DNA from: Psoroptes ovis
Taxonomy: Eukaryota > Arthropoda > Arachnida > Sarcoptiformes > Psoroptidae
Assembly: GCA_002943765.1 (NCBI GenBank)
Contig: PQWQ01000012.1
Location: 372,001 to 436,000 of the forward strand
DNA length: 64,000 nucleotides
Reading direction: 5' to 3'
Under the pieces are notes generated by a model. That model was not told the origin of the DNA, did no database searches, and saw only the letters and a program-made list of their open reading frames with translations. A program made the position numbers and the translations under genes. Below, in pieces: positions 35,255 to 47,490 of this stretch (positions within the stretch are counted from its first letter, which is position 1; each line of letters begins with the position of its first letter).

Positions 35255-38200
35255 TTATTTCCAATTATATTGTGAATGACCACCACCACCACCACCAGTG
35301 TTGTTATTACGATTAGAATGATGTCCACCACCAGATGTATTACCACCACTAACACCACCACCCAAGTTGCCTGCACCAGGTAACATTTCCATTAATAATT
35401 GTCTTGGAATACTTGCGGCAGCAGCAGCTGCAGCCGCATTCAATGCCATAGAGCCGGCTGATGATGATGAACTTTGATTTGATTTATGCTGCTGCTGCTG
35501 TGATGATTGTTGGCTGCTATTCAACGATGCAGATAATAAATTTGAATAAAGAAAATTCGGGAAATTCAATAGTTGAGCCATTGAATTTGCGTTGGGTACT
35601 GCAGCTGTTGGCGGTATCGATGCTGATGGTGGTGGTGCTGCGGCGGCTGCTGCTGCAGGTGTTGGTGTTGATGCAGCAAGCAATTGTTGTGCCAAAAACA
35701 ACGATTGAGCTTGATTAATTTTTGGAAATGATTGCAATAATGACAATGCTGCTGCTGTAGGATTCGCAGATGCACCGGCATTGCCAATACCGCCGCCTAA
35801 ACCAAGACCAGCGGCTCCAGCGAATAAATTTGATAATCCTAAATTGCCGGCTAACGAAGATGATGATGATCGAGATGAACTGCTACTATGAGCAGCTGGC
35901 GGTGATGATTGTACTGGTGTTTGAAGTGGATTTGTTTGGGCCATTAGCAATGCTGCCATTGCAGCCATTTGTGATGATATTGCTGAATTTTGTGAATGAG
36001 CTTGTTGTAGATTGAAATTGGCAGCAGCAGCAGCTGCCGCTGCAGCCATCACAGCAGGATTATTTGATCCACCAGCACCAAATAAATTGCTTGCAGCAGC
36101 AGCTAATGGATTAGCCGACGGCAAAGATGATGATGATGATGACTGCCGGGATGAAACAGATGATTGTTGATTCGGTAGCTGAATGTTTGCCGAATTTGTT
36201 GGAATCTGTGTCATCGGTGACATTGTTCGATGTGTCGATGATGATGATGATGCTGATGCTATGTTTGCCGGTGAATGTGTTGATGATTGTTGTTGCTGTG
36301 TTTGTTGTGGTACAGGTGAAGATGACTGTGTTGGTGGTATTGCTGCTGCAGCAATCGCTATATGTTTTTCCAATTCATCATATGTTTTCGAATATGATGA
36401 AACTTCTTTTTGATAATCATCATTAATTATTTTCTTCATATTTTTCGATACACATTGTTCACAAATGACCGATGGTTTCGTCGGATTCGAACGATCTTTC
36501 CATTTCCATACAGGTGTAAAATCTGTACCACATTGAACACATTCAAATGGTTCCGGTGGTTGTGGCATTTGATTTGATTCAGTCAGATAATTTACCACTG
36601 TTTCTAATCCAACATAATAAATAAATTCAGCATTCGATGGATTCGGTATGAAATGCATTTCGGATGGTATCATTTTTGGTTGCGGTGGTTTATCCACATG
36701 TTTACGCATTGCTTGTTTCAGCGTCATTAATTGTTTTTGCAATAATATTTGTTCTTTAGTCAAGGTTGCATTGTTTCCACTGTTCGAATCAATTACTTGA
36801 TTGTGATTATTGCTCACTGGTGATGGTACATTTGGTGGTATCATCTGCTTGAAGAAATTGTATTAAAATTTAGCTCAAAAAATGGACATTTTAATACAAT
36901 TAAATACCTGATTATGTTTCGAAGATGACGAATGTCGCAAATGATCCGGATATGTCAAATTCGTCGATGAAATAGCGTTGTTCGATTTAAGTGATGATGA
37001 ATGAGCAGCATTAAGATTTGTATGTAATGAATCCGAAATATTATTATTACGATGTTTATTGGTCATTGATTGTGAAGATGATGACGACGCCAGAGGTGGC
37101 GGCGGTGGTGGTGCAGCAAGTGGATTATAATTATATGGTGAACGTCCGGCAGTCGTCAATCCATGATACGACGATGATGAATGATTCGAATGTGCTGGTG
37201 ATGGTGTTTTGATTGATGTGGATGATAAACCAATACTTGAATGAAGATGTGAATTATTATTAATCGATGCATTGCCTGCTAATGATGATTTAGACATATG
37301 AGCTTGTAATGGTTGCGGATGATTGGTTGTTGTCGAAGAAAAATTCAGCACAGAATTTGATGAATAATTTTTTCCACTATGTGCTAAAGGTGTCGCCGTT
37401 GCTGCTGCTGCTGATGATGATGATGATGAATGATGATTAGAATGTGCAACATTATTATTGATTAAACTCTTATTATTAGGCATCGAGAAATTGAGGACCG
37501 AATTCAATCCAGCTGCTGCTGCAGCAGCAGCAGCCGCAGCAGAATATGGTGATGTTGCCGATGATGAATTATTTTGCTGCTGTTGTTGAGCTGATAGCAA
37601 ACGTTGAGCGAATTCTTTTTGTAAACTAGCAAAATTCAATCCACCAAGTGATGATAAATTATTGGCGGCTAATGCAGCCATAGCAGCTGCTGCTGCTGCC
37701 GCATTTGAATTATTGATATTACTGTTATTAGATAACGAACTATTACGTAATTGTTGCGGTTGTTGCTGTTGATTATGATGTCCATGATGACGATTATTTT
37801 GATTATTATGCTGCTGTTGTTGCTGTTGCTGATTTAATGATGATTCCATTATCGATTGTTGATGTTGATGTTGCTGCTGCTGTTGTTGTTGTTGCTGTTG
37901 TAATAAATTCTCTTTTAATTGACTTTCACGTATTTTTTTCATAAATAATAATTTCATTTCTTCATTAAATAAACATTGCTTTAAAAATCGTATTAGTTTC
38001 ATTTTTGCTATCGATTCTTGTTCATCAACATCAACATCATCATCGACATTATCATTATTATCACCTTCAATGGCATCATTAATATCATCTTGAACATTAT
38101 CCATATCTTCATCATTATCATAATTTATTCGTGTATGTTTATCATCATAAATTTCAACATTGTTCATAATATTTGTACGCGTTCTTTTTCTCTTCATATC

Positions 38201-39616
38201 ATTAATATCAATCGATTTATTACCATCATCGTTGCCATTATCACATTTGTCGCCATTATTTTTATGATAACTAGAACTAGAATCATTATTATTATTATAA
38301 TTAGTATCATCACCATTTGAATAAGATTGAATATCATTATTTTGATTTGATCTTTTCAGTGATAAATCTTCAACAATATTCGATGATACTATTGTTGTTG
38401 ATGATGAATGTACACGTTTTTGTCTTCGTGTAATTGGTGCTTGTTGCTGTTGTTGCTTCGGCGATGTATTTACATAATTTTCCAATAATGTTTGACAATG
38501 TTTTGCATCATCATCATTAACGACATTATTCGATTTATTTGTTTTCGATAAATTCAATGTCAAATTTAATGTATCATCATTATCATTATTCGCTGTCGCT
38601 GGTGTTGTATTAGTTGTTTTAGATTCTATCAGATGATCATTACCAGCATCATCATCAATATTATCACCGATAGTATCATTATCATCGTCATCATTTGACG
38701 TATCGTTATCATTTGTGGGAGAATCTTTATTAATTTCATTGGTTTTATCTAGATCAATATCGATGCCTTTGCTGTCATTATTATTCGATTCGATTTTAGA
38801 TACATTTTCTTCGTTGACACTGGCTTTATCATTACAGGTATCATCGATTTCCATAGATTCTTCGAGATTTTTGGTTTTAGATTTGGATTTTGTCGATTCT
38901 AAGAAATAAAATATTTATCAAATTTCGTGGATATTTTAAACTGACAATTTCTTACCTTTGATATCATTATTCGATTCATCAGTCTTATCTTTGTTGTCCT
39001 CATCATCATCACCATTATCTAGATTATTACTAATATCATTATCAGCATCACCGTCAATAACACCATTCAGAGAAATTTTGATTAAATTTTGATCCATTTG
39101 ATCGTCGATAGCTTTATCATTGATCATAGACACTTTATCCGCATCAATATCTTGGGCATTGTCATCAGCTGAATTCATTTCATTATCATCAACATTATTT
39201 TGTTTCATATTCGTTGAATTCTCATCGCAATCATTATCGTCGGCATCATCATTTGATTCATTTGTAGTTTCATCATCATTATTCAAATCATTGATCATAT
39301 TATCATCATCATCGCATTCATTTATGAATTTTGAATTATTCAAATCATTATTTGTCACTTTATTCTTATCATTTTCTTCGATTTGTTCATGTTGATCATG
39401 ATTATTTTTAAGATTTTCATCAATCATTTCATTTGAATTCGTTGTTGTCGTTGTTGATGGTGGTGGTGGTGGTGCTACTGTTGATGATTGTTGTCGTTTC
39501 ATAATGATATCACCATCATCATTATCATTATTATCAACACCAGTATCACCATCATTATCAACAACATCATTTTCATTTATTATTACATCATTATTTTGAT
39601 CATTTAATGAATTCAT
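35255..39616 (-). CDS. p66/GATAD2 (Simjang) subunit of the NuRD complex
   Basis: Transcriptional co-repressor bridging MBD2/3 and CHD4/Mi-2 in NuRD. Three exons: 39616-38956, 38898-36908, 36844 (or 36847)-35255; about 1413 aa, roughly twice the size I know for animal p66. The first 500 residues are Asp/Asn-rich with NLS-like KRKRTR and TRRQKR. CR1, the MBD-binding coiled coil, is at about 517-553 (LIRFLKQCLFNEEMKLLFM, then KKIRESQLKEN). CR2 carries a GATA zinc finger at about 986-1015: CVQC, TDFTPVWKWKD, CEQC, with 22 residues between the cysteine pairs. KMIPSEMHFIPNPSNAEFIY precedes it. Poly-Ala and poly-Gln tracts fill the rest. The exon-3 acceptor is a tandem AAGCAG, allowing one extra Gln. 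Confidence 0.88.
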
Positions 39617-42600
39617 ATTAATTACTTTATGTTGATTAGCTCAATTTCTCTGCTGGAAATTAATCAAATTCTAATAAAATTGTTGCATAATACTCATACA
39701 CAAATATTCAACACATAAAACAATGAAATTATTTTTTTGACTGTTGTTGCTGCTGCTTTGTACACACAAAAAAGAGTCGTTTAAATAAAACTCAAAATTG
39801 ATGTTTGATATTTTTAAAATTAAATAAAATAAAATGAAAACAAAAAACAAATGAAATAAACAATCGCTATGAATGGCAATTGGTGATCATAATGCAACAA
39901 ATAGTTGAAAATCTATCAAATTGTCAGTGATCAATCAATCACAAATTATACAAATTGTTTAATAAAATTGGTTGTATTTGTTTGTTTTTACACATCAATA
40001 ATCAATATATCAATAGCTACTACTTCTGCAGCTGCTGTTGTAATAAAGATAATGGTAACAGTAGTTATTGATGATGATATTATTGTCGATGATAATGATG
40101 ATGATAATAATAATACAAAAATATAAATGAAAAAATGGCTTTATTGAAAGTTGCTGTATATTTTATGTTGATAAATGAGCTTAAATGACGAATATATATA
40201 TATTGATTATATCATTTGTCCATTTGATTATTAATCAAACAAAATAATTCATCATTGAAAAGTAAACAATTGAGAGCATAAAGCATTTGAGAGTAAAAAT
40301 AAATAAATAAAAATATATTCACATTTATAAATTCACTTGTAATTGCTCGCCGTTGTTGTTATTCGTTATTATTTATTATTATTATTCGTTATTTATTTAT
40401 TTATTTACTTAATCATTAATTTATCATTGATATTGCATTGTTTGTTTTATTTATTTGTTTCTTCATTCATTCATTCATTTATTTATTCATTCATTCAATG
40501 GATGATGATGATGATGATTACTTTATTTATTCATTTATTTATTTATCATTTTTTTATGATTCAAGATCTAAATTAAAAAATGAATAAATAAATCGATGAA
40601 TTTTCTCTTAAAAACTTTGCAAGAGAACAATACGACTATGTCTGATATTATTTTAATGATGATAATGATGATGATGCTTCTTGACCTGTTTGTAATATTA
40701 TAAAATGATTTATTCGATTGGTCGGATTTTCTTTGATGAGCACCACAAAATATGACTAAAAAAATAAAATTTCAAGTTCTATTTCTTTGTTTTTTTTGGT
40801 CAAAATATTGTCACTGAGTGATAGAGCTTGTCACACACACACACACACATTTCATTAAGATATATGCTCATAAATGCATGGATATATTGGTGAAATATGA
40901 ATAAAATGGATGATATAACACAATTAATCAATGAAATGATGGAACAAATCAAATTTCTAATATCAATATTTGACAGCTGATTTTGATGATTTATTCAATG
41001 AAGTTCGATTATTTTACGTGGACAATAATCAATGTTGATTGATGGCCACGATTGATCGGTGAATTATTTGCTATTAATCTTGACAATTTCGTTTTTTGTC
41101 ACAAATAACTCGTGGTGGTCAATGTTGTCTTTGGTCAAAGATTATGATACTTTGATTTTCAATCGTAATTCGATTATCTCTTGATAAATGCACCAATTTC
41201 AATGAATTAATCAGGATTAACTTCAATTAATCAATTGGATCAATTAAAACAATTAGATTCATGTAAAATGATTTATTTTTAATGATCTTTCATTGAATAT
41301 TGTCGTCGTCGTTTTTTTTTTTTTTTTTTGATTCTCCTCACAGTTCCATTTCGCTGTTTGTGGTAGTGGCATTAAATTAACTGGGGGATCTAAAATGCTA
41401 ATAGCATGTACCAATGTATTGAGAATTGAAAATTTGAGCGGCGATTTTTTTTTGTGTGATTCTCGAATTTTTTTTTCGAATGATTTTTTCGAAAACACAC
41501 ACACATTAACACATATTCGAATCGATAGTATCGATTGTGATGATTCGAATTTCGAGCGGAAAAATTCGTTCGATTCGCTGTTCGAGGATTCGAAATTTTG
41601 AAATTCTTTGAATTTTAATTAAAATTAATTAATTAAATCATGAATTTTAATAACATTTTGATCAAAATTTGATCAGATTCCAATCTGAATAATTAATTTC
41701 AATCATAATCTTTTATGTTTCAAGGAAAAATTGATGGAAAACTCATGAAAATTTGAAAATTTGCACTGAATCGTGTTTGTCATATTTGAATTTTTTTAAA
41801 CCATGGAAACATTTGCATTGAATTCCATGAATTCTTGATTCCGTATTTTCAAAATTTGTATATATTCAAATATTCACAATATTTATGATTAAATTGAAAT
41901 TTTTGTATGATATCGTCAATATTCATCATTACACACTATTATTGCCACTGAATTATATTGATGAATTTCAAAAAAAAATTTTCCCGTTTGAAACATACAT
42001 ACATACATAAGTATTGATTTATTTGCGATGAAGAATGAATATATTATGAAGTCAATGATGATGAATTATAAAATGAAAAATCTATAATTGTATTAGATTT
42101 AATAGGAAGAAAATGTATAAAACATTATCATTATCAATTCAATGAATAATGTAATAATAATGTCAAGAAATATTGATTATTATTATTATGGTTAATGTCA
42201 TACTTTAATTAAACTTAATAACAACAACAACAATAATAATAATAATGATATATTTTGAACTTTCAATTCAATTTCATTTGAATCAAAATTGAAAAATTGA
42301 AAAATAATAATAAAACAATCAAATATAATGGTTAAATAAACAATTATTATAATACACACACCAACAAACACACGACACACCCAATTGATTGAATCAACAA
42401 TTGATTTTTTCGTAAAGAAGAAAAAGAAGAAAAACATTAAAATCAAATTGATTCATACAAAAATCAAATTAATATTCAAATTGGATTGAATAACACCGAC
42501 AGCAACAGCAACAACAACAAATGACATGAATTGAAAGCTTTTGAAAGCTCAAAAATTTTTCATTGAAAAAAAATTTAATTCAATGATCACTCATACACTT

Positions 42601-45391
42601 TATATCAATTTATTTGTGTTTTTGTGTGTATTTTTATTGTTTGCTGCTTGTGTATCTATGTGTTTATTCATTAATTGATTAATTAAAGCCTCGAAAATAT
42701 AATAAATAAACAACGAACGACAGTTGAAAAAAGTAAGCAAGCAAGCAAGCGAACCAACCAACTAATCGACAATCACCGATCAACTTTTTTTTTGAAAGCA
42801 AATATTAGGTTGTCCCATAAGTTCTTGCCGTTTTTTAAATTTTTTTTTCATTCAAAAAACGGCAAGAACTTATTGGACAACCCAATAAATGAATACAGCT
42901 TCATCACAGTGAATACAGTGCACACACTAAATATGCACACAGAGCAGCATTTTGCATTCAATTTTTTTCTTTGAATGAAAAATTCAAAAAATACGAAGAA
43001 TTATCAATTTTTTTGTGCACTAAAATTGAAGAAAATCTATTTCAACTTGATTCAAAATTAATTCTTCTCATAAATAATTAGGCGAAAATAAACGAATCAC
43101 CAAAAATATGTTGAAATTCTTCGAAGAAGTAGCACTGAATTAAAGCCAAATTTTGTTTTCAAATGATCGTTTTTAACACTTATTATCCTCAAGTAGTAGT
43201 AGCTATTCATAATTTGAAAATTTCATAATTTTCTCAAGAATTTTCAAATTGTTCACGTGAAAATTACGTAATCTTAATCTTCTTAATATTGGAAACAAAA
43301 ACAGGAATCGTTTTAAATCATAGAAAAAAACACGTGCCATTTGTTTTGATTTGCGAAATTAATTTCAGCATCAAAATGAAGAAAAACTTGTTTTATGATT
43401 TATCTTAAATTAATTTTCAATTCAACTCTGAGAAATCTTAGTCTCGAAAGCCATGAAAACGATATGATTTAAAATGAAATTAATCAAAATTGATTATTAT
43501 GGAATAGCGAAATTGATCGATCACAATCAATCAATTGAAATCAAATTAAAATTGTCTTGTGATTTTTGAAGATTTAAATTTTTAAAGAAAAAAATCATTA
43601 ATATTAATCGAGGAAAAAAACTAATCAGATCAAAGATTATAGTTCTTCAGATTCTTTGAAAATTTTAATTATAAATTTTCAATTCAAATCATAATCAATT
43701 GAATCAAATAAGCTTAAACTAATCGAATTATCCCTTTGTATTTATTCATTTTTCAAAATGAAAAGAAGAAAATTGAAAATCAATGTTTTGATTTGGATTC
43801 ATTATTTCATTTAATGTGCCAATATTAATCAAAGAAATAATGTGAAAACAACAACAAAATAAAAATCTGATTTTTTTCTTCAAATTTTTTACGAAACCCA
43901 AACATAAGGCAATGGTCATAATGAAAATTATTTAGCAAAACATTCAATTAAAATCACGCGTGATAACCACTGAACAGAACGTAAAAACATAAAATTTTTT
44001 CTCAATTGTGACTTGACCCAAAAATAGAAATATCGAACAACAAAAAATTTTTAAAAAGCATATGATTGGAAAAAAAAAATTTTTTGGTAGTGGCATGTGA
44101 AACAGAAACCAATGGGCTTATCAACAACAGCACAAACATCAACCACTACCTCGTGCCTACATTAAAAATAGACTTGATTACCTCTACATGTTTATTTTTG
44201 TTTTTATTTTTCAAAGTTTTCAATGTGGATTTCAAAAAAAAAAAAAAAAACATTCAAATATAAATAATGACAATAATAACAACAAACAGATACAACAGCA
44301 GCAACAGCAACAACAACAAAAACAACAAAAATAAATATGAAATAATTGAAATAAACAACAAACAAACAAAACAAAAACAATCAAAACAAATCAAGCAATA
44401 ATAACATCAACAACAACAACAATAACAAAACAGCATTTTTATTCAATACATTCATTTACTTCTTTCGATATGATAATCCACAATTTCAAATATTCAAACC
44501 AATAAATTAATATTAATAATTGCATCAATATTTGATCAATCGATAGATAAACACCAAGCAAAAATAAATTGAAATTATCAACCAGTACCAGCTATAACAG
44601 CAACAACAACAACGAAAATTGTGAATTTTTCAATATTTGGTGCTAAATTACAACTAAAATACTGATTGAATTGAAACCCAAAATTGAATCAACGGTGATG
44701 AAACTTGATTAGTTTTTTCAATTTTAAAAAATTAATGATGAATCATTTTGTATGATGCTGCCAATGATTTAATTTTGTATTGATGTCTGGAAAACTTTAT
44801 CATCATTAACATCTATGAATGAATTAAAAGTGAAATAGATTCGAGGACAAATCGGGAAAAAAAATTTTTTTTTTCAATCAAAAAAATCGTCGTATCATTG
44901 CTGGTAATTATTAGTCGTTGTTTATTGTAATTATTACAAGTATCACATAATTTATTATCGTAATTGTTGCTACATTTTTCAAGTGTTATTTATTATTATC
45001 AAAATTTGAAATCATTTTCAAATTGAATCATATGGTTTCATTGAATCATTAACAACGACGATAAACAACAATTGCAACAAGCAATTACAGATTTAAAATT
45101 GTTAATTGGAGAAATCATTTAATTTTATTGAGCTTCTTAGAAATTCGATTGTCAGTCGTTTTCATTGAGAAAATCCAGCAAATCAAGCCATTCACTGAAG
45201 ACATTTTCGGATCAAATATCGGTAAGTTTGATTGTCTATTGATAATTATGAATGAAATTTGATTTAATTTTAATCTTTTTTGTTTTTTGCTTATCTCCAA
45301 TTGTTTTTTTAGTATTTTTCATTTCCTTTGATTATTGGTACAAGAATAATTGAATTGAATCAAAAGTTTTCAGCCAATTTTTGATCAATAA
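39617..45391. other. long intergenic region
   Basis: AT-rich DNA between divergent p66 and UBALD genes. Short open frames are tetranucleotide (ATTT, TTCA) or GAT repeats. A MITE lies at 42805-42885. A UBALD 5' UTR intron probably runs 45222-45312. CA repeats occur at 40833-40849. CAA/AACA-rich stretches lie at 44270-44440. Nothing else is recognised. Confidence 0.4.
42805..42885. mobile_element. mariner-type MITE (copy 2)
   Basis: 81-bp foldback: ttaggttgtcccataagttc on the left, complementary right arm ending tggacaacccaa, flanked by TA on both sides as expected for mariner target duplication. The A/T-rich loop is about 20 nt. Confidence 0.85.
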
Positions 45392-46023
45392 ATGTTTAAC
45401 AACAAAATGGATTCATTACGTGAACAAGTGATGATCAATCAATTTGTTGTTGCAGCCGGATGTGCACATGATCAAGCAAAACAATTACTACAAGCAGCAC
45501 ATTGGCAATTTGAGGTTTGTTTATATTTCCTATTTTGAAAATCATTTGATTAATTTTTTAAATTCACGTGACCCTTTTTTTTATCGTAGACTGCATTAAG
45601 CATATTTCTGCAAGATTCACCAATACAAGTACATCATCATAGCAATAGCAATAATCATAGTAATCATTTTCATCATCAGGTAATGTTGATTTTCAAAGTG
45701 TTTATTTTCAATTAAACTGATTAATTTTAATATTTCAATGGACCTTATAGATGTGTACGCCAGCCAATACACCAGCAACACCACCAAATTTTCCCGATAC
45801 ATTATTACAATTTTCAAAATTATCAACAACAACAGCCGCCACCACTAATCAACAAGAACGTACAACGAATAATACAAGTCAACATTCATCACCGATTGGT
45901 CATGGTGGTGGTGGTGGTGGACAACGATATTTTAATCATAATCACAATCATCATCATCATCATACATCATCACGCACACAGCAGCCACAACAATTATTTT
46001 ATTCATCAAACAATAAGCCATAA
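45392..46023 (+). CDS. UBA-like domain protein (UBALD/FAM100)
   Basis: Small conserved protein of unclear biochemical role with an N-terminal UBA-like fold. Three exons: 45392-45514, 45590-45679, 45751-46023; 161 aa. The UBA-like part (about 5-50) reads REQVMINQFVVAAGCAHDQA then KQLLQAAHWQFETALSIFLQ, almost the vertebrate UBALD sequence. The second block MCTPANTPATPPNFPDTLLQ then FSKL is the other family signature. The remainder is Thr/His/Gln-rich low complexity (GGGGGG, HHHHHH). A 5' UTR intron (45222-45312) precedes the start; the ATG chosen is the first in frame before the domain. Confidence 0.92.
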
Positions 46024-46842
46024 ACATATTAATACGAGCCTTTTTATTACATTTTTTAAATAATTGTAAAATCATCATAATCATTTATATATCAACTTTA
46101 ATATCAAACATTGGTCAATTTTTCGGTCACTTTTCATTGGTTTAGCGGTATAACGGTCACAGTGGTCAACAATGGTCAAACATGAACAGAACAACACATG
46201 AATACACATTGAATTTGATCTTTCATCATTATTATTTCATTTGATTATTATTATTATTATTATCATTTATTGTTATTATTTTCTTCTCGGACATATTTTG
46301 CTGTTAATTATCATAATTCATTAATTAATTGATATTCTCTTGATTGATTCTGATCAATTAATTGAAATTACAGGTAAATTTAAAAAAAATCAAATTTTTT
46401 TTCATTCAAAAACAAAATAACACGTGTTTATATGCACTCATTTTTGAAATAACACGTACAAAATTAAAATTGTGTATATTCTCTCTGGTGTTTCAATCTT
46501 TTTGAATCGTTACATGTACAATTAGCCAGCAAACCATATGTATTCATCAATTCATTCATTCTTCTTATTATCATTATTATTCTAATTATTATTATTATTG
46601 TTTATTAATTAATTTCTAATTATTAATTTGAAATAAAATAATTCTTTTTTGAAATTCAAAATTTTCAAATAAAAGTTTTTGTATTGAAACTCAACAGATG
46701 GCGCCAGTGTTGCTTTAACACAAATATTTAGACTTCGAAATTTGAATTTTTATTTTTGTCAATTTTTTTCAATTCCATCGATTATCATCATCTTTGATTC
46801 ACCATTTAGAGTATTAATTAATTCTTTGAGATAAAAGTGAAG
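46024..46842. other. UBALD 3' flank and possible promoter of small gene
   Basis: AT-rich. A cagatggcgccagtg motif at 46695-46709 resembles the YY1/Pho-type core-promoter element of housekeeping genes and precedes the tentative gene at 46.84 kb. No coding sequence. Confidence 0.35.
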
Positions 46843-46843
46843 A

Positions 46844-47490
46844 ATGGCTGAAAAACCCAAAAAAACTGATCTGGTAAATTATCCATTGATCAATTGATTT
46901 TCCGTTTTCCATGGGCCATAACAACAGCAATTACAACTCCGGTTCTATCGAGTAAGTCTTCATATCCCGAAAAACTCATCAATTTTTTCCACAAATGTAA
47001 GTATTATCATCATGATTTATTATCATTATCATCACCATAAATTGATTGTTATCATCCATCGATTGATTATCATCATTCATATGTTCAACACGCTAAAACA
47101 CCAACACATAACATGTGTGTAAATATCAAATATTTGTTTACACATATTTACACATATTCATGTTAAAAAATACGTGTTAATTCATGAACAAACAAAATTT
47201 TATTCGGTTTATTTTCCACGAATATCTTCTATTCATTGAATTATGAATCTAAAAATATATTTAACATCATGTATGTGTGTTATTGTTCACAAATGTCTCC
47301 ACTAAATTGTTTGTTAAACAAATGTAAATCGAACAAAATTGAACAAAATGTATTCATCGTAAGTATTCGTTTCATGTTCAATATGTTCATTGTGTTTAAT
47401 TGTATTCATCACTTATTCATCTGTATTCCTAGGACCGCAAGCTCGTGTGGTACCATCAAGCTTGCTGCTATTGCTGATCGTATTCAAACG
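46844..47490 (+). CDS. tentative very small spliced gene, product unknown
   Basis: ATG GCT GAA AAA CCC (MAEKPKKTDL) ends at a GTAAAT donor (46874). The next exon begins after AACAACAG at 46932 (QLQLRFYR) and can end at either of two donors (GTAAGT). A final exon follows TATTCCTAG at 47433, where the matching phase reads DRKLVWYHQACCYC then stop. The result is about 32 or 47 aa. In another phase the last exon reads IKLAAIADRIQTVFEG then a His tail, which looks more protein-like, so the model may be wrong. The upstream YY1-like motif and clean splice signals argue for a real transcript; the product is not recognised. Confidence 0.3.
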
